Positions 7,335 to 16,704 of a stretch of DNA of 64,000 nucleotides are shown in pieces (the first letter of the stretch is position 1; each line of letters starts with the position of its first letter). The translations under genes were made by a program, and so were the position numbers. The notes beneath the pieces were generated by a model. The model did no database searches. It saw only the letters and a list, made by a program, of their open reading frames with translations, and was not told the origin of the DNA. Source of the DNA: Paenibacillus athensensis (lineage in GTDB: Bacteria; Bacillota; Bacilli; Paenibacillales; NBRC-103111); assembly GCF_004514475.2 (NCBI RefSeq), contig NZ_MYFO02000004.1, forward strand, positions 248,001-312,000, read 5' to 3'.

Positions 7335-9587
7335 ATGCAAAGAACATCGTGGCTTCAAGAATGGACCGGGGTCGTGGCCGGCCGCCGTTCCAAGTGGGTG
7401 ACGCTGCTCGTCTGGATCGTGCTGACGGGCGTGTTATCGGTAGTGTGGCCCAACGTGAATTCGCAAGAAAACAACGCTGCCCGCCAGCTGCCGGAGGATT
7501 CCTGGTCGCTGGCTGCAAGCGAGCTGCAGCAGCGGGAGTTTCCAAGCAGCGAGGGCGTTCCGGCGCTTGTCGTCTGGTATCGCGCCGGAGGGCTTGGCGA
7601 CGACGATTTAGCCGGCGTGCAGAAGGTAGCTGCTCGCCTTGCCGCCGAGCCGCTGCCAGCGCAGACTGGCGTGCCGCCGTATGACCGCATGCCGCTGCCG
7701 GCTTTGAAGGCGGCGTTGTCGCAAGACGGCAGCCTGCTCGTGATGCCCGTGACCTTTGCCGAGGGTACGGAAACCGAGGTACTGCAAAGCGGCGTCACCA
7801 AGCTGCAGGAGCTCGCTGCCGCCGAGCTGGGCACGGATCCGTTTGCGGCCGCGGATGTGGAAGCGGCCGGATTGCATGCCCGCGTCACCGGCCCTGTCGG
7901 CATCCAGACGGACGCCACTGAGCTGTTCAAGGGAGCCGACTTTGCGCTGTTGCTCGCGACCGTGCTGCTGGTGCTTGTGCTGCTCATTGTGCTGTACCGC
8001 TCGCCGATTCTCGCGATTGTACCGCTAATCGGCGTCGGCTTCGCCTACGGTGTCATTTCGCCGATTCTCGGCTGGCTGGCGCGAGAAGGCTGGATCGTCG
8101 TCGATGCGCAGGCGATCTCGATTATGACGGTGCTGTTGTTCGGCGCAGGCACCGACTATTGCCTCTTCTTCGTTGCTCGCTACCGCCAGGCGCTGCTGGA
8201 AGAGGCCGACAAGCACCGCGCGCTTAAAGCCGCGCTCTCCGGCTCGGCAGGCGCGATCGGCATGAGCGGCTTGACCGTCATCGTCTCCTTGCTTGGCCTG
8301 TTATTCGCCCGCTACGGCTCGAACCATCGTTTTGCGATTCCGTTCAGCGTCGCGATTCTGATTATGGCGCTGGCCAGCTTGACGCTCGTGCCTGCATTGC
8401 TCGCCATCGTCGGCCGCAAGTCGTTTTTCCCGTTCGTGCCGCTGACGCCGGAGCAGCGCGCTGCGCGCGAAGCCGCCACCGGCAAGCGTCTGCGCCCGCA
8501 AAAGGCCGTCGGCCGGGCCAGCGCGCTGCTGGGCCGGATCGTTACCGAACGGCCGCGCAGCGTGCTGGCAGTCAGCCTGCTCGTGCTGCTCGTGCTGAGC
8601 GCGTTCGCTCCACAAATCAAATTTACGTATAATTTGCTCGAATCGTTCCCCGCGGATATGCCGTCGCGGGAAGGATTTACGCTGCTGGCGAAGCATACGT
8701 CCCCGGGGGCGCTTGCACCGCTCAAAGCGATTGTCGACACGAACGGAGCGAACGGGGAGGTCGATGTTCGCGGCGCGCTGCAGGGGCTGCCCTACGTGGC
8801 GACGGTATCCGAGCCGCAGAGCGGCAGCAGCGATGCCAACCTGAAGCTGTACGAGGTCGTATTCAAGGATGATCCGTACAGCCTGGAAGCTATTGAGTGT
8901 ATCCCGGAAATACGCGGCACGCTGCAAACTACGCTGGCCGGAGCGGGGATTGCAACGCCGAAGCTGTGGGTCGGCGGGGAAACGGCGACGCAATACGATA
9001 CGAAGACCGTTGTTGAACGCGATACGCGTGTGGTCATTCCGATCGTTATTGCTGTCATTGCGCTGCTGCTGCTTGTGTATTTACGGTCGATTGTAGCTAC
9101 CGTCTATCTGATTTTGACTGTCCTGTTGTCGTATTTCTCGGCTCTGGGCGCAGGCTGGCTGATTTTGCACCACGGCATGGGAACTGATGCGATCCAGGGG
9201 CTGATCCCGCTGTATGCGTTTGTTTTTCTCGTTGCGCTGGGAGAAGACTACAACATCTTCATGGTATCGAGCATTTGGCAGGAACGCAAAGTCCGCTCGC
9301 TGCGCGAAGCGATTCGGCTCGGTGTCAGTCAGACGAGCAGCGTCATTACCTCGGCCGGGCTGATTCTCGCCGGCACGTTTGCGGTGCTGGCCACCTTGCC
9401 GATCCAGGTGCTTGTCCAGTTCGGCATTATTTGCGCCGTCGGCGTGCTGCTCGACACCTTTGTCGTGCGCCCGTTCCTCGTACCGTCGATTACACTGCTG
9501 CTGGGGCGCTTGTCGTTCTGGCCGGGACGCCTGTACGCCGCCCAAGATGAAAGCCGCGGCGAAGCTTCCGCCGAAGCGGCGAAGTAA
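7335..9587 (+). CDS. MMPL/RND-type membrane transporter (YdfJ/YdgH-like)
   Basis: About 750 residues with the MMPL layout: one N-terminal helix, a soluble extracellular domain, a five-helix bundle, then a second copy of both. Signature motifs are LLFGAGTDYCLFFVARYRQALLE in the first bundle and FLVALGEDYNIFMVSSIWQE in the second; their aspartates belong to the proton relay of RND proteins. It probably exports a drug or lipid using the proton gradient. The ATG at 7335 has GGTGAG nine bases upstream and is preferred over the ATG at 7314. It pairs with the divergent TetR and has its own terminator. Confidence 0.92.
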   Translation: MQRTSWLQEWTGVVAGRRSKWVTLLVWIVLTGVLSVVWPNVNSQENNAARQLPEDSWSLAASELQQREFPSSEGVPALVVWYRAGGLGDDDLAGVQKVAARLAAEPLPAQTGVPPYDRMPLPALKAALSQDGSLLVMPVTFAEGTETEVLQSGVTKLQELAAAELGTDPFAAADVEAAGLHARVTGPVGIQTDATELFKGADFALLLATVLLVLVLLIVLYRSPILAIVPLIGVGFAYGVISPILGWLAREGWIVVDAQAISIMTVLLFGAGTDYCLFFVARYRQALLEEADKHRALKAALSGSAGAIGMSGLTVIVSLLGLLFARYGSNHRFAIPFSVAILIMALASLTLVPALLAIVGRKSFFPFVPLTPEQRAAREAATGKRLRPQKAVGRASALLGRIVTERPRSVLAVSLLVLLVLSAFAPQIKFTYNLLESFPADMPSREGFTLLAKHTSPGALAPLKAIVDTNGANGEVDVRGALQGLPYVATVSEPQSGSSDANLKLYEVVFKDDPYSLEAIECIPEIRGTLQTTLAGAGIATPKLWVGGETATQYDTKTVVERDTRVVIPIVIAVIALLLLVYLRSIVATVYLILTVLLSYFSALGAGWLILHHGMGTDAIQGLIPLYAFVFLVALGEDYNIFMVSSIWQERKVRSLREAIRLGVSQTSSVITSAGLILAGTFAVLATLPIQVLVQFGIICAVGVLLDTFVVRPFLVPSITLLLGRLSFWPGRLYAAQDESRGEASAEAAK

Positions 9588-9592
9588 GCAAA

Positions 9593-9632
9593 AACCTCCA
9601 ATCCCGCAAGGTCCGGGGATTGGAGGTTTTTT
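9593..9632. terminator. Bidirectional terminator between exporter and nitroreductase
   Basis: AAACCTCCAATCCC and GGGGATTGGAGGTTTTTT form a 14-bp stem. T-runs on one side and A-runs on the other allow it to serve both converging genes. Confidence 0.85.
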
Positions 9633-9667
9633 GGCTTGTGTGGCGCGCCGCATTTTTCACCGGACGA

Positions 9668-10315
9668 TTAACGCACAATCATCAAGATATCGTCGATCTC
9701 CTTGCGCGGCAGCTTGCCGGGCCGTTCCGACGGATAGCCGAGCGAAATGACCATATTGATCTGGCATTCGGCGGGAATGTCCAAATACTCGCGCAGCTGG
9801 TCCTGCGCCAGCAGAACGGGGCCGGTCATCGGGCAGGTTGCCAGCCCTTTGGCGTGCGCGGCCAGCATCAGGTTCTGCGCTGCCAGGCAGGAGCTTTTGA
9901 TGCCTTCTTCAGCCCACACCTCGTCGCTGACGAAGCGGATCGGATCAAAAATTTTCTCGCGGAATTTGGAGTTGTAGGGGGTAGCCAAGCAAACGATCAG
10001 CACCGGCGCATCGGCAAAAGCCGTCGCGTAGGGACCAAACGATTTGGTCAGCAGGCGTGCTTCCTTGCTTAACCCTGCCTGCTCGGCAGCTGACGCCCGC
10101 AAGTGCAGCTGCTCCCAGGTCATTTCTTCGATCCGTTTGATTTTTTCTTTATTCATCACGGCAATGAACTTCCACGTCTGTGAGTTGGTGTCGCTCGGCG
10201 CATAACGCGCGCAATCGATGATTTCGCGGACGTCGTCTGCGGAAACCTCTTGTTCGGTGAAGCTGCGGATGCTGCGGCGCTCAAGCACAATGGCTTTGAA
10301 TGCATCATAATTCAT
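9668..10315 (-). CDS. Nitroreductase family protein
   Basis: A 215-residue FMN-dependent oxidoreductase. The N-terminal RRSIRSFTEQEV and RYAPSDTNSQTWKFIAV are the phosphate- and flavin-contacting motifs of the family; GLATCPMTGP and MVISLGYPSERPGKLPRKE are the C-terminal signatures. Members reduce nitro compounds, quinones or flavins with NAD(P)H; the physiological substrate is not evident. It has its own promoter with a candidate operator in the leader, which suggests induction by an electrophile or oxidant. Confidence 0.93.
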   Translation of the reverse strand: MNYDAFKAIVLERRSIRSFTEQEVSADDVREIIDCARYAPSDTNSQTWKFIAVMNKEKIKRIEEMTWEQLHLRASAAEQAGLSKEARLLTKSFGPYATAFADAPVLIVCLATPYNSKFREKIFDPIRFVSDEVWAEEGIKSSCLAAQNLMLAAHAKGLATCPMTGPVLLAQDQLREYLDIPAECQINMVISLGYPSERPGKLPRKEIDDILMIVR

Positions 10316-10393
10316 AAGAGCGGTTACCTGCCTTTATCGGAATAAGGTGCCATGAAACCGAATGGTATCTGGTACTAAAATCGTTCTTCATTT

Positions 10394-10421
10394 ATTATAA
10401 GGCAGTTTGCCGATTTTGCAA
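10394..10421 (-). promoter_or_regulatory. Promoter of the nitroreductase gene
   Basis: Minus strand TTGCAA, 16-base spacer, TATAAT. The leader downstream carries AGTACCAGATACCATT, two ACCA-containing half sites that could bind a redox regulator. Confidence 0.6.
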
Positions 10422-10431
10422 TGACAACGCG

Positions 10432-10482
10432 AAGCCCCGGCAGTGGGCAGCGGCTAGCGCGACTCACTGTCGGGGCTTATCT
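10432..10482 (-). terminator. Hairpin after the five-gene transport operon
   Basis: AAGCCCCGACAGTG pairs with CACTGCCGGGGCTT across a loop of about 20 bases on the minus strand. There is no long T-run, so it may be a weak terminator or a 3'-end stabiliser. Confidence 0.5.
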
Positions 10483-10492
10483 TGTACAGCGC

Positions 10493-11593
10493 TTATTGGA
10501 GCACGACTGTTTCGCCTTCCTTGACGCCTTTGAGCACTTCCGTTTTCTCCGGCGTTTCCAAGCCCAGCTCGATATCGCGGCGTTCTACGCCTTGCGGCGT
10601 CTGCACCATCACGAAATACGTTTCCTTTTCCCGTTGAACGGCCAGCGTTGGCACAACGATGGCGCCGGAACGTTTGTCCGTTTCAATCGTGCCCGACAAG
10701 CTCAAGCCAGCGATCAGCTGCTCGTTAGGCTCCAGTGAAATCGTCACCTCGAATTGCGCCGCGCCGGTTCCCTGATCGGAGCCGGACTTGGCGAACTTCG
10801 ACACCTTCTCGACCTTGCCGCGCAGCTTGGTTTGCTTGAGCGCGTCGACTTTGACGTCAACGGCCATCTCCGGCTTGATGCGAAACACGTCGAGCTCGCC
10901 GACCGTGCAGACAAGCTGCAGCTTGGTCAAATCGACGATTTTGCCGATCCGCTCGTTATCCTGCACAAGCTGCGGAATTTTCGCCGAGTCTTCGAACAGG
11001 AAGATGCCGTCTTCCGGCGCTTTGAAGGCCGCTTGGGCGATTTTCTCCTGCTTTTGCCGCAGCTGGAGCTGCGCCGATTCGCTGTTGACGACGCCCAGCT
11101 CCTCCTGAATGCGGCGCTCCTCGGCATTGGCGAAACGCTGGCGGGCATCGGCTTCGGCGACGCCGCCGGCGGCAACTGCGCCGTCCGTCGCTTCGCCGGA
11201 GGCGCGAAAGCGGCTGAGCTGCGCTTCCAGCGACATCTTGCGGATGTTCGACTGCAGCTCGGAAATTTCACTGCGCAGCGGCGTATCGTCCAACTCGAAC
11301 AACAGATCGCCTTTTTTCACTTGGGCGCCTTCGGCGACGCTCCAGGCGCGAATTTCTCCGCCGAAGGGAGCGTAGACGCGGGTTTCTTTTTGATACGAAG
11401 ATTTACCTTTGACCTCCACGGTGCTGACCAGATCCTCTTTGGTCACCGGAAACTGCAGCGCGGCTGCGGCTCCGGTCGCAAGCGCGGTGTCGACGGGCTT
11501 TTTGCCCTGATGGCCCATGACGTAGAGGCCGCTGCTGATCGCGCAGACGACGACGGCTGCCGCCACGAGCGCCACGGTTCTTTTTTTATTCAT
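10493..11593 (-). CDS. Efflux adaptor protein, HlyD/MacA-like membrane fusion protein
   Basis: A 366-residue protein with an N-terminal membrane anchor (VALVAAAVVVCAISSGLYVM), a biotinyl-lipoyl-like half (YAPFGGEIRAWSVAEGAQVKKG), a helical hairpin around residues 110-180 and a second lipoyl half (FKAPEDGIFLFED) followed by a beta-barrel domain. This is the extracytoplasmic adaptor of MacB-type ABC exporters. GGAG is ten bases before the ATG. It is the last gene of a five-gene operon, 13 bases after the permease gene, and presumably works with the ATPase and permease. Confidence 0.92.
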   Translation of the reverse strand: MNKKRTVALVAAAVVVCAISSGLYVMGHQGKKPVDTALATGAAAALQFPVTKEDLVSTVEVKGKSSYQKETRVYAPFGGEIRAWSVAEGAQVKKGDLLFELDDTPLRSEISELQSNIRKMSLEAQLSRFRASGEATDGAVAAGGVAEADARQRFANAEERRIQEELGVVNSESAQLQLRQKQEKIAQAAFKAPEDGIFLFEDSAKIPQLVQDNERIGKIVDLTKLQLVCTVGELDVFRIKPEMAVDVKVDALKQTKLRGKVEKVSKFAKSGSDQGTGAAQFEVTISLEPNEQLIAGLSLSGTIETDKRSGAIVVPTLAVQREKETYFVMVQTPQGVERRDIELGLETPEKTEVLKGVKEGETVVLQ

Positions 11594-11606
11594 CGTCCGT
11601 AATCTC

Positions 11607-12950
11607 CTATTCTCGTTTGATGGCGGTCAGCGCATCGGTTCGCGACGCCTTGACGGCGGGGTACAAACCGGAGAGCACGCCCGTTAAAATAGCAAAAAAC
11701 ATCCCGACCGGCAAAATCCACAAGCTGACGAACAGCACCTGCACGTCTTCGCCCGGCGGTCCGCCGCTGAATTTGATAATAATGGCGTTGATGCCCCAGA
11801 TGACCCAATACGACAGCACGATGCCGCACAAGCCGCCGAGCATGCCCAGCAGCGACGATTCGACGATAAACATGTTGCGGATTTGCCGCAGGTTGGCGCC
11901 CAGCACCTTCATGATGCCGATCTGGCGGCGGCGCTGGTGCGTCGACATCGTCATCGCCACGACTATGGAGATCGATGCGACGAACAAAACGAACAAGCCG
12001 ACGCCGGTCAGCAGCAAGCGGATGATGGCGAATTCGCCCTTCATCCGGTCCTCCTGATACAGATTGGACTGCGGATTGAGGCGCAGCTTGCGAATCAGCT
12101 CCACGACTTCATTCACATGGGCGCTGCTGTCGACTTTCACCTTCACCTGGGAAAAAACAGGCGAGCTGCCGGCGGACGAGCCCTTCATCAGCTCGGTAAT
12201 TCGGGCCCCGACTTCGAGCGAAACAAAGGCGCGTTTGTCGCCGGTCAGCATGTAATCGGGTATGCCGTCGGACTTTTTCAGCACGCCGGTGACGCGCATC
12301 GGAATGTCGATCGCTTTGCCGCCTGCTTGCGTCTGGCCGCTTTCGGGACCGTTGAAGCTGACGGGAATCAGATGAAGCTGTTTCTGGTACAGCGGCGTCG
12401 GAATCCGGTCGAGCTGCTCGAACGTATCCTTGAGCTCCTTGTTCGGGTTTTGCTCCATCAGCTTGCTGCGGACCGTTTGAGTTTTCTCGTCCATCAGTCC
12501 GAGCATCGAGCCGAAGGTGAGTGCAACGCTGTTGTCCGAATCCGACGGCCCGCCTTGCTGAAACTTGTTGTCGAACACGTCAATCGTTTCCGGCTCGGTG
12601 GCGATCAGGCGCAGCGTGCCGCTTTTGCCGTCATCCAGCTTGTATGTAAAATATTGCAGGTCCTGAAAGCTCGCAACCGCGGTTACGTGCGGAAAGGTGC
12701 GGATCAGGTTGAGCTTTTCCTTGGTGATGCCGCCGTCACTGCCGCCATTGCCGTTTTCAATCGTAATTTCATCGGTTTTCAAATAATAGCTCATTTGCTT
12801 CTGACTGTAATGCTGGATCGATTCGCCGAACGCCAGCGCGACCATGATCGAGGCCGAGCCGATGGCGATGCCAACCGCGCAAAGCGCCGTTACGACCTTG
12901 CGCCGCTGCAGCTGATCCCAGCCAAGCCGGAAATAGTCTTTCAGCTTCAT
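11607..12950 (-). CDS. ABC transporter permease, FtsX/MacB type
   Basis: A 447-residue protein with one N-terminal helix (GIAIGSASIMVALAFGESI), a large extracytoplasmic domain of about 250 residues, and three C-terminal helices containing the FtsX core, including RRRQIGIMKVLGANLRQIRN. MacB-type permeases are thought to act mechanically on envelope substrates rather than form a pore. The start overlaps the stop of the ATPase gene in an ATGA, showing translational coupling. GGAG lies seven bases upstream. The substrate is unknown. Confidence 0.93.
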   Translation of the reverse strand: MKLKDYFRLGWDQLQRRKVVTALCAVGIAIGSASIMVALAFGESIQHYSQKQMSYYLKTDEITIENGNGGSDGGITKEKLNLIRTFPHVTAVASFQDLQYFTYKLDDGKSGTLRLIATEPETIDVFDNKFQQGGPSDSDNSVALTFGSMLGLMDEKTQTVRSKLMEQNPNKELKDTFEQLDRIPTPLYQKQLHLIPVSFNGPESGQTQAGGKAIDIPMRVTGVLKKSDGIPDYMLTGDKRAFVSLEVGARITELMKGSSAGSSPVFSQVKVKVDSSAHVNEVVELIRKLRLNPQSNLYQEDRMKGEFAIIRLLLTGVGLFVLFVASISIVVAMTMSTHQRRRQIGIMKVLGANLRQIRNMFIVESSLLGMLGGLCGIVLSYWVIWGINAIIIKFSGGPPGEDVQVLFVSLWILPVGMFFAILTGVLSGLYPAVKASRTDALTAIKRE

Positions 12951-13636
12951 GTGAGCGCTCCTTTCCCGGCGCTATCCTGCATATAGCCGTCGCGCAGCTG
13001 CAAAATGCGCTGGGTTCGCGCTGCGACCTCGTGCTCGTGCGTGACGATGACGAACGTAATGCCCGACTGCTGATTCAGGTTGATGAGCAGATCGATAATT
13101 TCTTTTTCGGTTTTGGTGTCGAGATTGCCGGTCGGCTCATCGGCGAACACAATCGCCGGTTTCGTGATGAGCGAGCGGGCGATACTGACCCGTTGCTGCT
13201 GGCCGCCGGACAGCTGCGAAGGGAACAGCTCGGCTTTGTCGCCGATGCCGACCTGGTGCAGCAGCTCCAGTGCCCTGGCCGCGCGCTGCTTGCCGGACAC
13301 GCCCTGGAACACGAGCGGCAGCTCGACGTTCTCGCGCACAGTCAGATGAGGAATCAGCTCATACGATTGAAAAATAAAGCCGATGTGCGAGCGCCGAAAT
13401 TCGGCGAGCCGGTTCTCGCTCATCTTCTCGATCGGTTCGCCGGCGATGCGGATGGTGCCGCTGGAGGGCTTCATCAGACCGGCCATCAGGTTGAGCAGCG
13501 TCGATTTGCCAGAGCCGGAGCTGCCTAGCAGCGCGACCATTTCACCGGCTTCGACGCGAAAGTCGATATTGTGCAGAACCGGCGTTTCCTCCGGTCCGTT
13601 GCGAAAGCTGTGCGATAACCGTTCTACGGTTAACAC
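12947..13636 (-). CDS. ABC transporter ATP-binding protein, MacB/LolD type
   Basis: A 229-residue ATPase with Walker A GSSGSGKST, signature LSGGQQQRVSIARSL, Walker B IVFADEPTGNLD and a switch histidine in VTHEHEVA. The DEPTGNLDTKT continuation is characteristic of the group that pairs with FtsX-type permeases. The start is GTG with a strong AGGAGG seven bases upstream. The gene sits 13 bases after the MFS gene and overlaps the permease gene by 4 bases. Confidence 0.95.
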   Translation of the reverse strand: MLTVERLSHSFRNGPEETPVLHNIDFRVEAGEMVALLGSSGSGKSTLLNLMAGLMKPSSGTIRIAGEPIEKMSENRLAEFRRSHIGFIFQSYELIPHLTVRENVELPLVFQGVSGKQRAARALELLHQVGIGDKAELFPSQLSGGQQQRVSIARSLITKPAIVFADEPTGNLDTKTEKEIIDLLINLNQQSGITFVIVTHEHEVAARTQRILQLRDGYMQDSAGKGALT

Positions 13637-13649
13637 GCGCTCACCTCCT

Positions 13650-14837
13650 TCATTTAGGTGTTTTGGAATCCGTCAGCAGCTCGCCTGTTTGCAGCGCGTG
13701 CGTGGCGGCAAAGCCCAGAGCAGCCAGCAGCGACAGGCCGGCTCCCGCATAATACAGCGTCGTGCCGCCCCATTCGTCAAACAGATAGCCGCCCAGGGTG
13801 CCGCTGATCAAGCCGGCCACGCTGGACCAGGCGACGGTGAAGATCGCTTGTCCCGAAGCGCGGTACTGATCGGGTACAATGCTTTGCAGATAACGGACGG
13901 CCGTGAACAAAAAGATGCCGAACGTCAGGCTGTGGAGCATCTGGATGAAGATGATCCAGACCGGATCATGCGTCAGCGCGACAAGCGTAAAGCGCAGCGT
14001 ATAAGCCAAGCCTGCGAATGCGAGCAGCGGCAGCTCCTTATAGCGGTGGCCGAATCTGCTGAGCAGGAAGAAGATGGGGATTTCGCTGAGCGAGGAGGCC
14101 ATCCACGCATAGCCGACGAGCGTCGCCGGCGCGCCAAGCTGCCGCATGTGCACGGCGAGGAAGCCGTCGTTCATCCGGTGGGCTGTGGCCAACATGCAAA
14201 TCAGCAGCAGGAACCACAGGAACCGTTTTTGCCGGACGATGGCAAGCATGCCGCCAAAAGCGATGCGGCCCGGCTGGCGCGGGGCGTCCTTGAGCACAAC
14301 GGCCAACAGCAGCGACAGGCCGATTGTGGTCAGGCACAGCCACGGCGTCAGACCGTAGCCGAACGTCTTGAGCAGCAGGCCGAAGGCTCCGGCCGCGAAC
14401 GCAAAGCCGCTGGAGCCCCAAATGCGGAAGGAGGCGTAGCTGGCGCGCGTTTTGCCGACATGCAGCATCAGTTGACTGTCGTTCAAGGAATTGACCGGCT
14501 GCTGAAAAAAGAAAAAAACAGCCAGACACAAATACAACACGACAAATCGCTGCGAGCTGAACACCAGCAGGGCGGCTGCGGCTTGCCCGACCAGCAGCAC
14601 CAGCATAATGCGCTTCACGGTTTGAAACTTGTCGCTGAGAATGCCCCACAGCAGATTCGTGGCGATGCCGATCAGCGGTCCGATCGCGTACAACATGCCG
14701 ATCTGCAGCTTCGTATACCCCTTATAATCGAAGTATAGCGGAAAGAAAGAAACAACGATGCCCATCGTCATAAAGAAAGAGAATGTAAATGGCTTGAGCA
14801 AATGGTCATTCCACTTCACAGTATTAGACGTTTTCAT
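13650..14837 (-). CDS. MFS transporter (MFS_1-like)
   Basis: A 395-residue protein with 12 predicted helices. It opens MKTSNTVKWNDHLLKPFTFS and carries the MFS loop motif GILSDKFQTVKR between helices 2 and 3. The segment AHRMNDGFLAVHMRQLGAP followed by SSLSEIPIFFLL matches the paralogue at 21508-22665, and both belong to the sugar/nucleoside-like MFS_1-like group. The ATG at 14837 lies inside the end of the MATE gene (14-base overlap), so the two are translationally coupled. The substrate is unknown. Confidence 0.9.
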   Translation of the reverse strand: MKTSNTVKWNDHLLKPFTFSFFMTMGIVVSFFPLYFDYKGYTKLQIGMLYAIGPLIGIATNLLWGILSDKFQTVKRIMLVLLVGQAAAALLVFSSQRFVVLYLCLAVFFFFQQPVNSLNDSQLMLHVGKTRASYASFRIWGSSGFAFAAGAFGLLLKTFGYGLTPWLCLTTIGLSLLLAVVLKDAPRQPGRIAFGGMLAIVRQKRFLWFLLLICMLATAHRMNDGFLAVHMRQLGAPATLVGYAWMASSLSEIPIFFLLSRFGHRYKELPLLAFAGLAYTLRFTLVALTHDPVWIIFIQMLHSLTFGIFLFTAVRYLQSIVPDQYRASGQAIFTVAWSSVAGLISGTLGGYLFDEWGGTTLYYAGAGLSLLAALGFAATHALQTGELLTDSKTPK

Positions 14838-16197
14838 GATGATTTTCCACTCGCTTTCCGGTAAAAAAATAAAACGGCCCAACAGCCTGCCCTTGATCGC
14901 GTTCGGTGATCCGAAGCACGTACAGCACGACGCCAAGCTCCGCCAGCATGCCGAGCGATTGGGCCAGCGCGCCGATCGCCCCGTTCCAGCCGGGAGTCAG
15001 CCAAATGCACAGCACGAGCGTCAGCAGCGTCAGCACGACATTGGCGCCCTGCGACCAGACCATGATTTTTGTCTGGCCGCGCAGCATAATCAGGCCGTTG
15101 GCGAAATCGAGCTGGGGAAACACAAGCGTCACGATCATCAGCACCCGCAGCGCGTCCAGGCTTGCTTCCATCAAGCGATCGCTGACGCCCATCACATGCG
15201 TCATCAGCCACGGGCCTACGGCTGTATAGGCCATGATGGCAATGAGCAGGCCGGGCAAAAGGCTGATTGATAACGTAAACCGACGCACCGCGCGCGGGTC
15301 CTTGCGGTAGAAATTAAGCACGATTTGGTGCGTATATGAAAAAAAGCTCATGACGAGCTGTGACAGGCTGCCGGCAATCGCATACGAGGCGATGGCCAAA
15401 TGAATATCGGCGGATTTGCCAAGCATGGCATTGATGGATGGACCAATAAAGACGGCGATAAACGAAGAATATAGCAGAGGCTTGTAGAACTTGAGAATGT
15501 GACCGGGCTTCTCTACAGGATGGTCGGGCATCCGGCGGGGAATAACGGTGCGCAGCAGCGAACGTCCTTCCCACACGCTGACGGCGGCTTCGATGGCCAT
15601 GCCGGCGAGAAAGATGACGGCTCCGACCCGGCCGCTTTCAATGGGGCCGGAGGCAATGAAATACAGCGCGAGCAGGTACATGACGGCAAGCCGCACGCCC
15701 ATGCCGATCGTGAGCCATTTGGTGCGCATATTGGAGATGATGATGCCGTGGAACAGGCAGCGAATGCCGGAGAACAGACTGACGAACATCATGATGCGGT
15801 AGACGCCGATGGTTGCAGCCAGCTGATCGGGCTCAACCCCAAAGCCGTAGACGAAAATCCATTCGCCAAGCGCGGTGTAGTTGATCAGCACGCCGAGCAG
15901 CAAAATGCCGGCGATTACAACGGCAGCCAGACGGCTCATGGACAGGAACGACAGGCGGTCGCGCACGAGCGTCGAGCAGGTCTGGCGCAGCAGCAGAGCC
16001 GGGCGTTCAGTGATCCCCTGCAGGCTTAACGCCAGCGCATAGCTGGAAATAATCAGCTCGGGCCGCTCGGCGCGGGCCAGCGTGCCGTTAATGATGACAT
16101 GCGATAGCGTAACGAGCGTTGCCGACAGGCCGAGCGGTACAAAAAACGAGATCAGCCGCTTCCAGGTTACGGGCGATAGGGGTGCGTCAGCGTTCAT
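14824..16197 (-). CDS. MATE-like (MOP superfamily) multi-helix membrane protein
   Basis: A 457-residue protein with about 12 hydrophobic segments. The first, ISFFVPLGLSATLVTLSHVI, resembles the first helix of MATE/MOP exporters, and the pattern repeats in the second half (KFYKPLLYSSFIAVFIGPSI). The usual MATE cation-site residues are not obvious to me, so it may be a divergent member that handles a lipid-linked or other substrate. AAGGAGAG lies seven bases before the ATG at 16197. It is the first gene of the five-gene run ending at 10493, behind an extended -10 promoter. Confidence 0.75.
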   Translation of the reverse strand: MNADAPLSPVTWKRLISFFVPLGLSATLVTLSHVIINGTLARAERPELIISSYALALSLQGITERPALLLRQTCSTLVRDRLSFLSMSRLAAVVIAGILLLGVLINYTALGEWIFVYGFGVEPDQLAATIGVYRIMMFVSLFSGIRCLFHGIIISNMRTKWLTIGMGVRLAVMYLLALYFIASGPIESGRVGAVIFLAGMAIEAAVSVWEGRSLLRTVIPRRMPDHPVEKPGHILKFYKPLLYSSFIAVFIGPSINAMLGKSADIHLAIASYAIAGSLSQLVMSFFSYTHQIVLNFYRKDPRAVRRFTLSISLLPGLLIAIMAYTAVGPWLMTHVMGVSDRLMEASLDALRVLMIVTLVFPQLDFANGLIMLRGQTKIMVWSQGANVVLTLLTLVLCIWLTPGWNGAIGALAQSLGMLAELGVVLYVLRITERDQGQAVGPFYFFTGKRVENHHENV

Positions 16198-16240
16198 AGA
16201 CTTACTCTCCTTACGGATGCTTTTTCGCAAACGTTATTCT

Positions 16241-16249
16241 AGTATAGCA
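16241..16249 (-). promoter_or_regulatory. Extended -10 promoter of the five-gene transport operon
   Basis: Minus strand TGCTATACT, an extended -10 element. The -35 region (TGTCAA or GTCAAT) is poor, which fits a TGn promoter. Confidence 0.5.
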
Positions 16250-16389
16250 GAAATTGAAATGTGATTGACATATATTTTTAACTGGAATGCAGGGGCGTGA
16301 AATGATACATTTAAAGGTAGCATCCGTCATTTGCGCCTTGGGCGGCTGACGCCCGCAGGGCGCTGGAGAGAAGGAGGGCTGCGTCAATC

Positions 16390-16704
16390 ATGGATCGATA
16401 TTTTCAATATGATGAGAGATTGGGCATTGAGCTGCCCGCGCTGGATCAGGAGTGGGAGATGTATTCCGAACAGACGCGCGCCGATATTTTGCTGCGCTGG
16501 GAGCAAACCCGCGGCCGGATTCCGGACCGCATCCATCAGCTGGAAGCGATCATTATCCGCAAGCAGCATTCGCTTGACCACGAAGACGACTTTCCGACCT
16601 CGTGTCGTTTAAATTCCGAAATAGCCGATTTGGCGAGCGCCATCAACGATCTGCATCTGTGGTTCCGCATCAATCAGGATTTGGAGACGAAAATGCATCA
16701 ATAA
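16390..16704 (+). CDS. Conserved-looking hypothetical protein, 104 aa
   Basis: A soluble, mostly helical, acidic protein that begins MDRYFQYDERLGIELPALDQ and ends AINDLHLWFRINQDLETKMH. No signal, membrane segment or catalytic motif is apparent. GGAGG lies 12 bases before the ATG. It is 24 bases upstream of the next gene and about 600 bases upstream of the terpene synthase, so the three may share a transcript. I do not recognise the family. Confidence 0.75.
   Translation: MDRYFQYDERLGIELPALDQEWEMYSEQTRADILLRWEQTRGRIPDRIHQLEAIIIRKQHSLDHEDDFPTSCRLNSEIADLASAINDLHLWFRINQDLETKMHQ

Noticed and set aside
13383-14738. 451-codon plus-strand frame opposite the ABC ATPase and MFS genes
   Set aside because: Gln/Arg/Ala-rich antisense translation, no ribosome site, and the minus strand carries clear ABC and MFS motifs.
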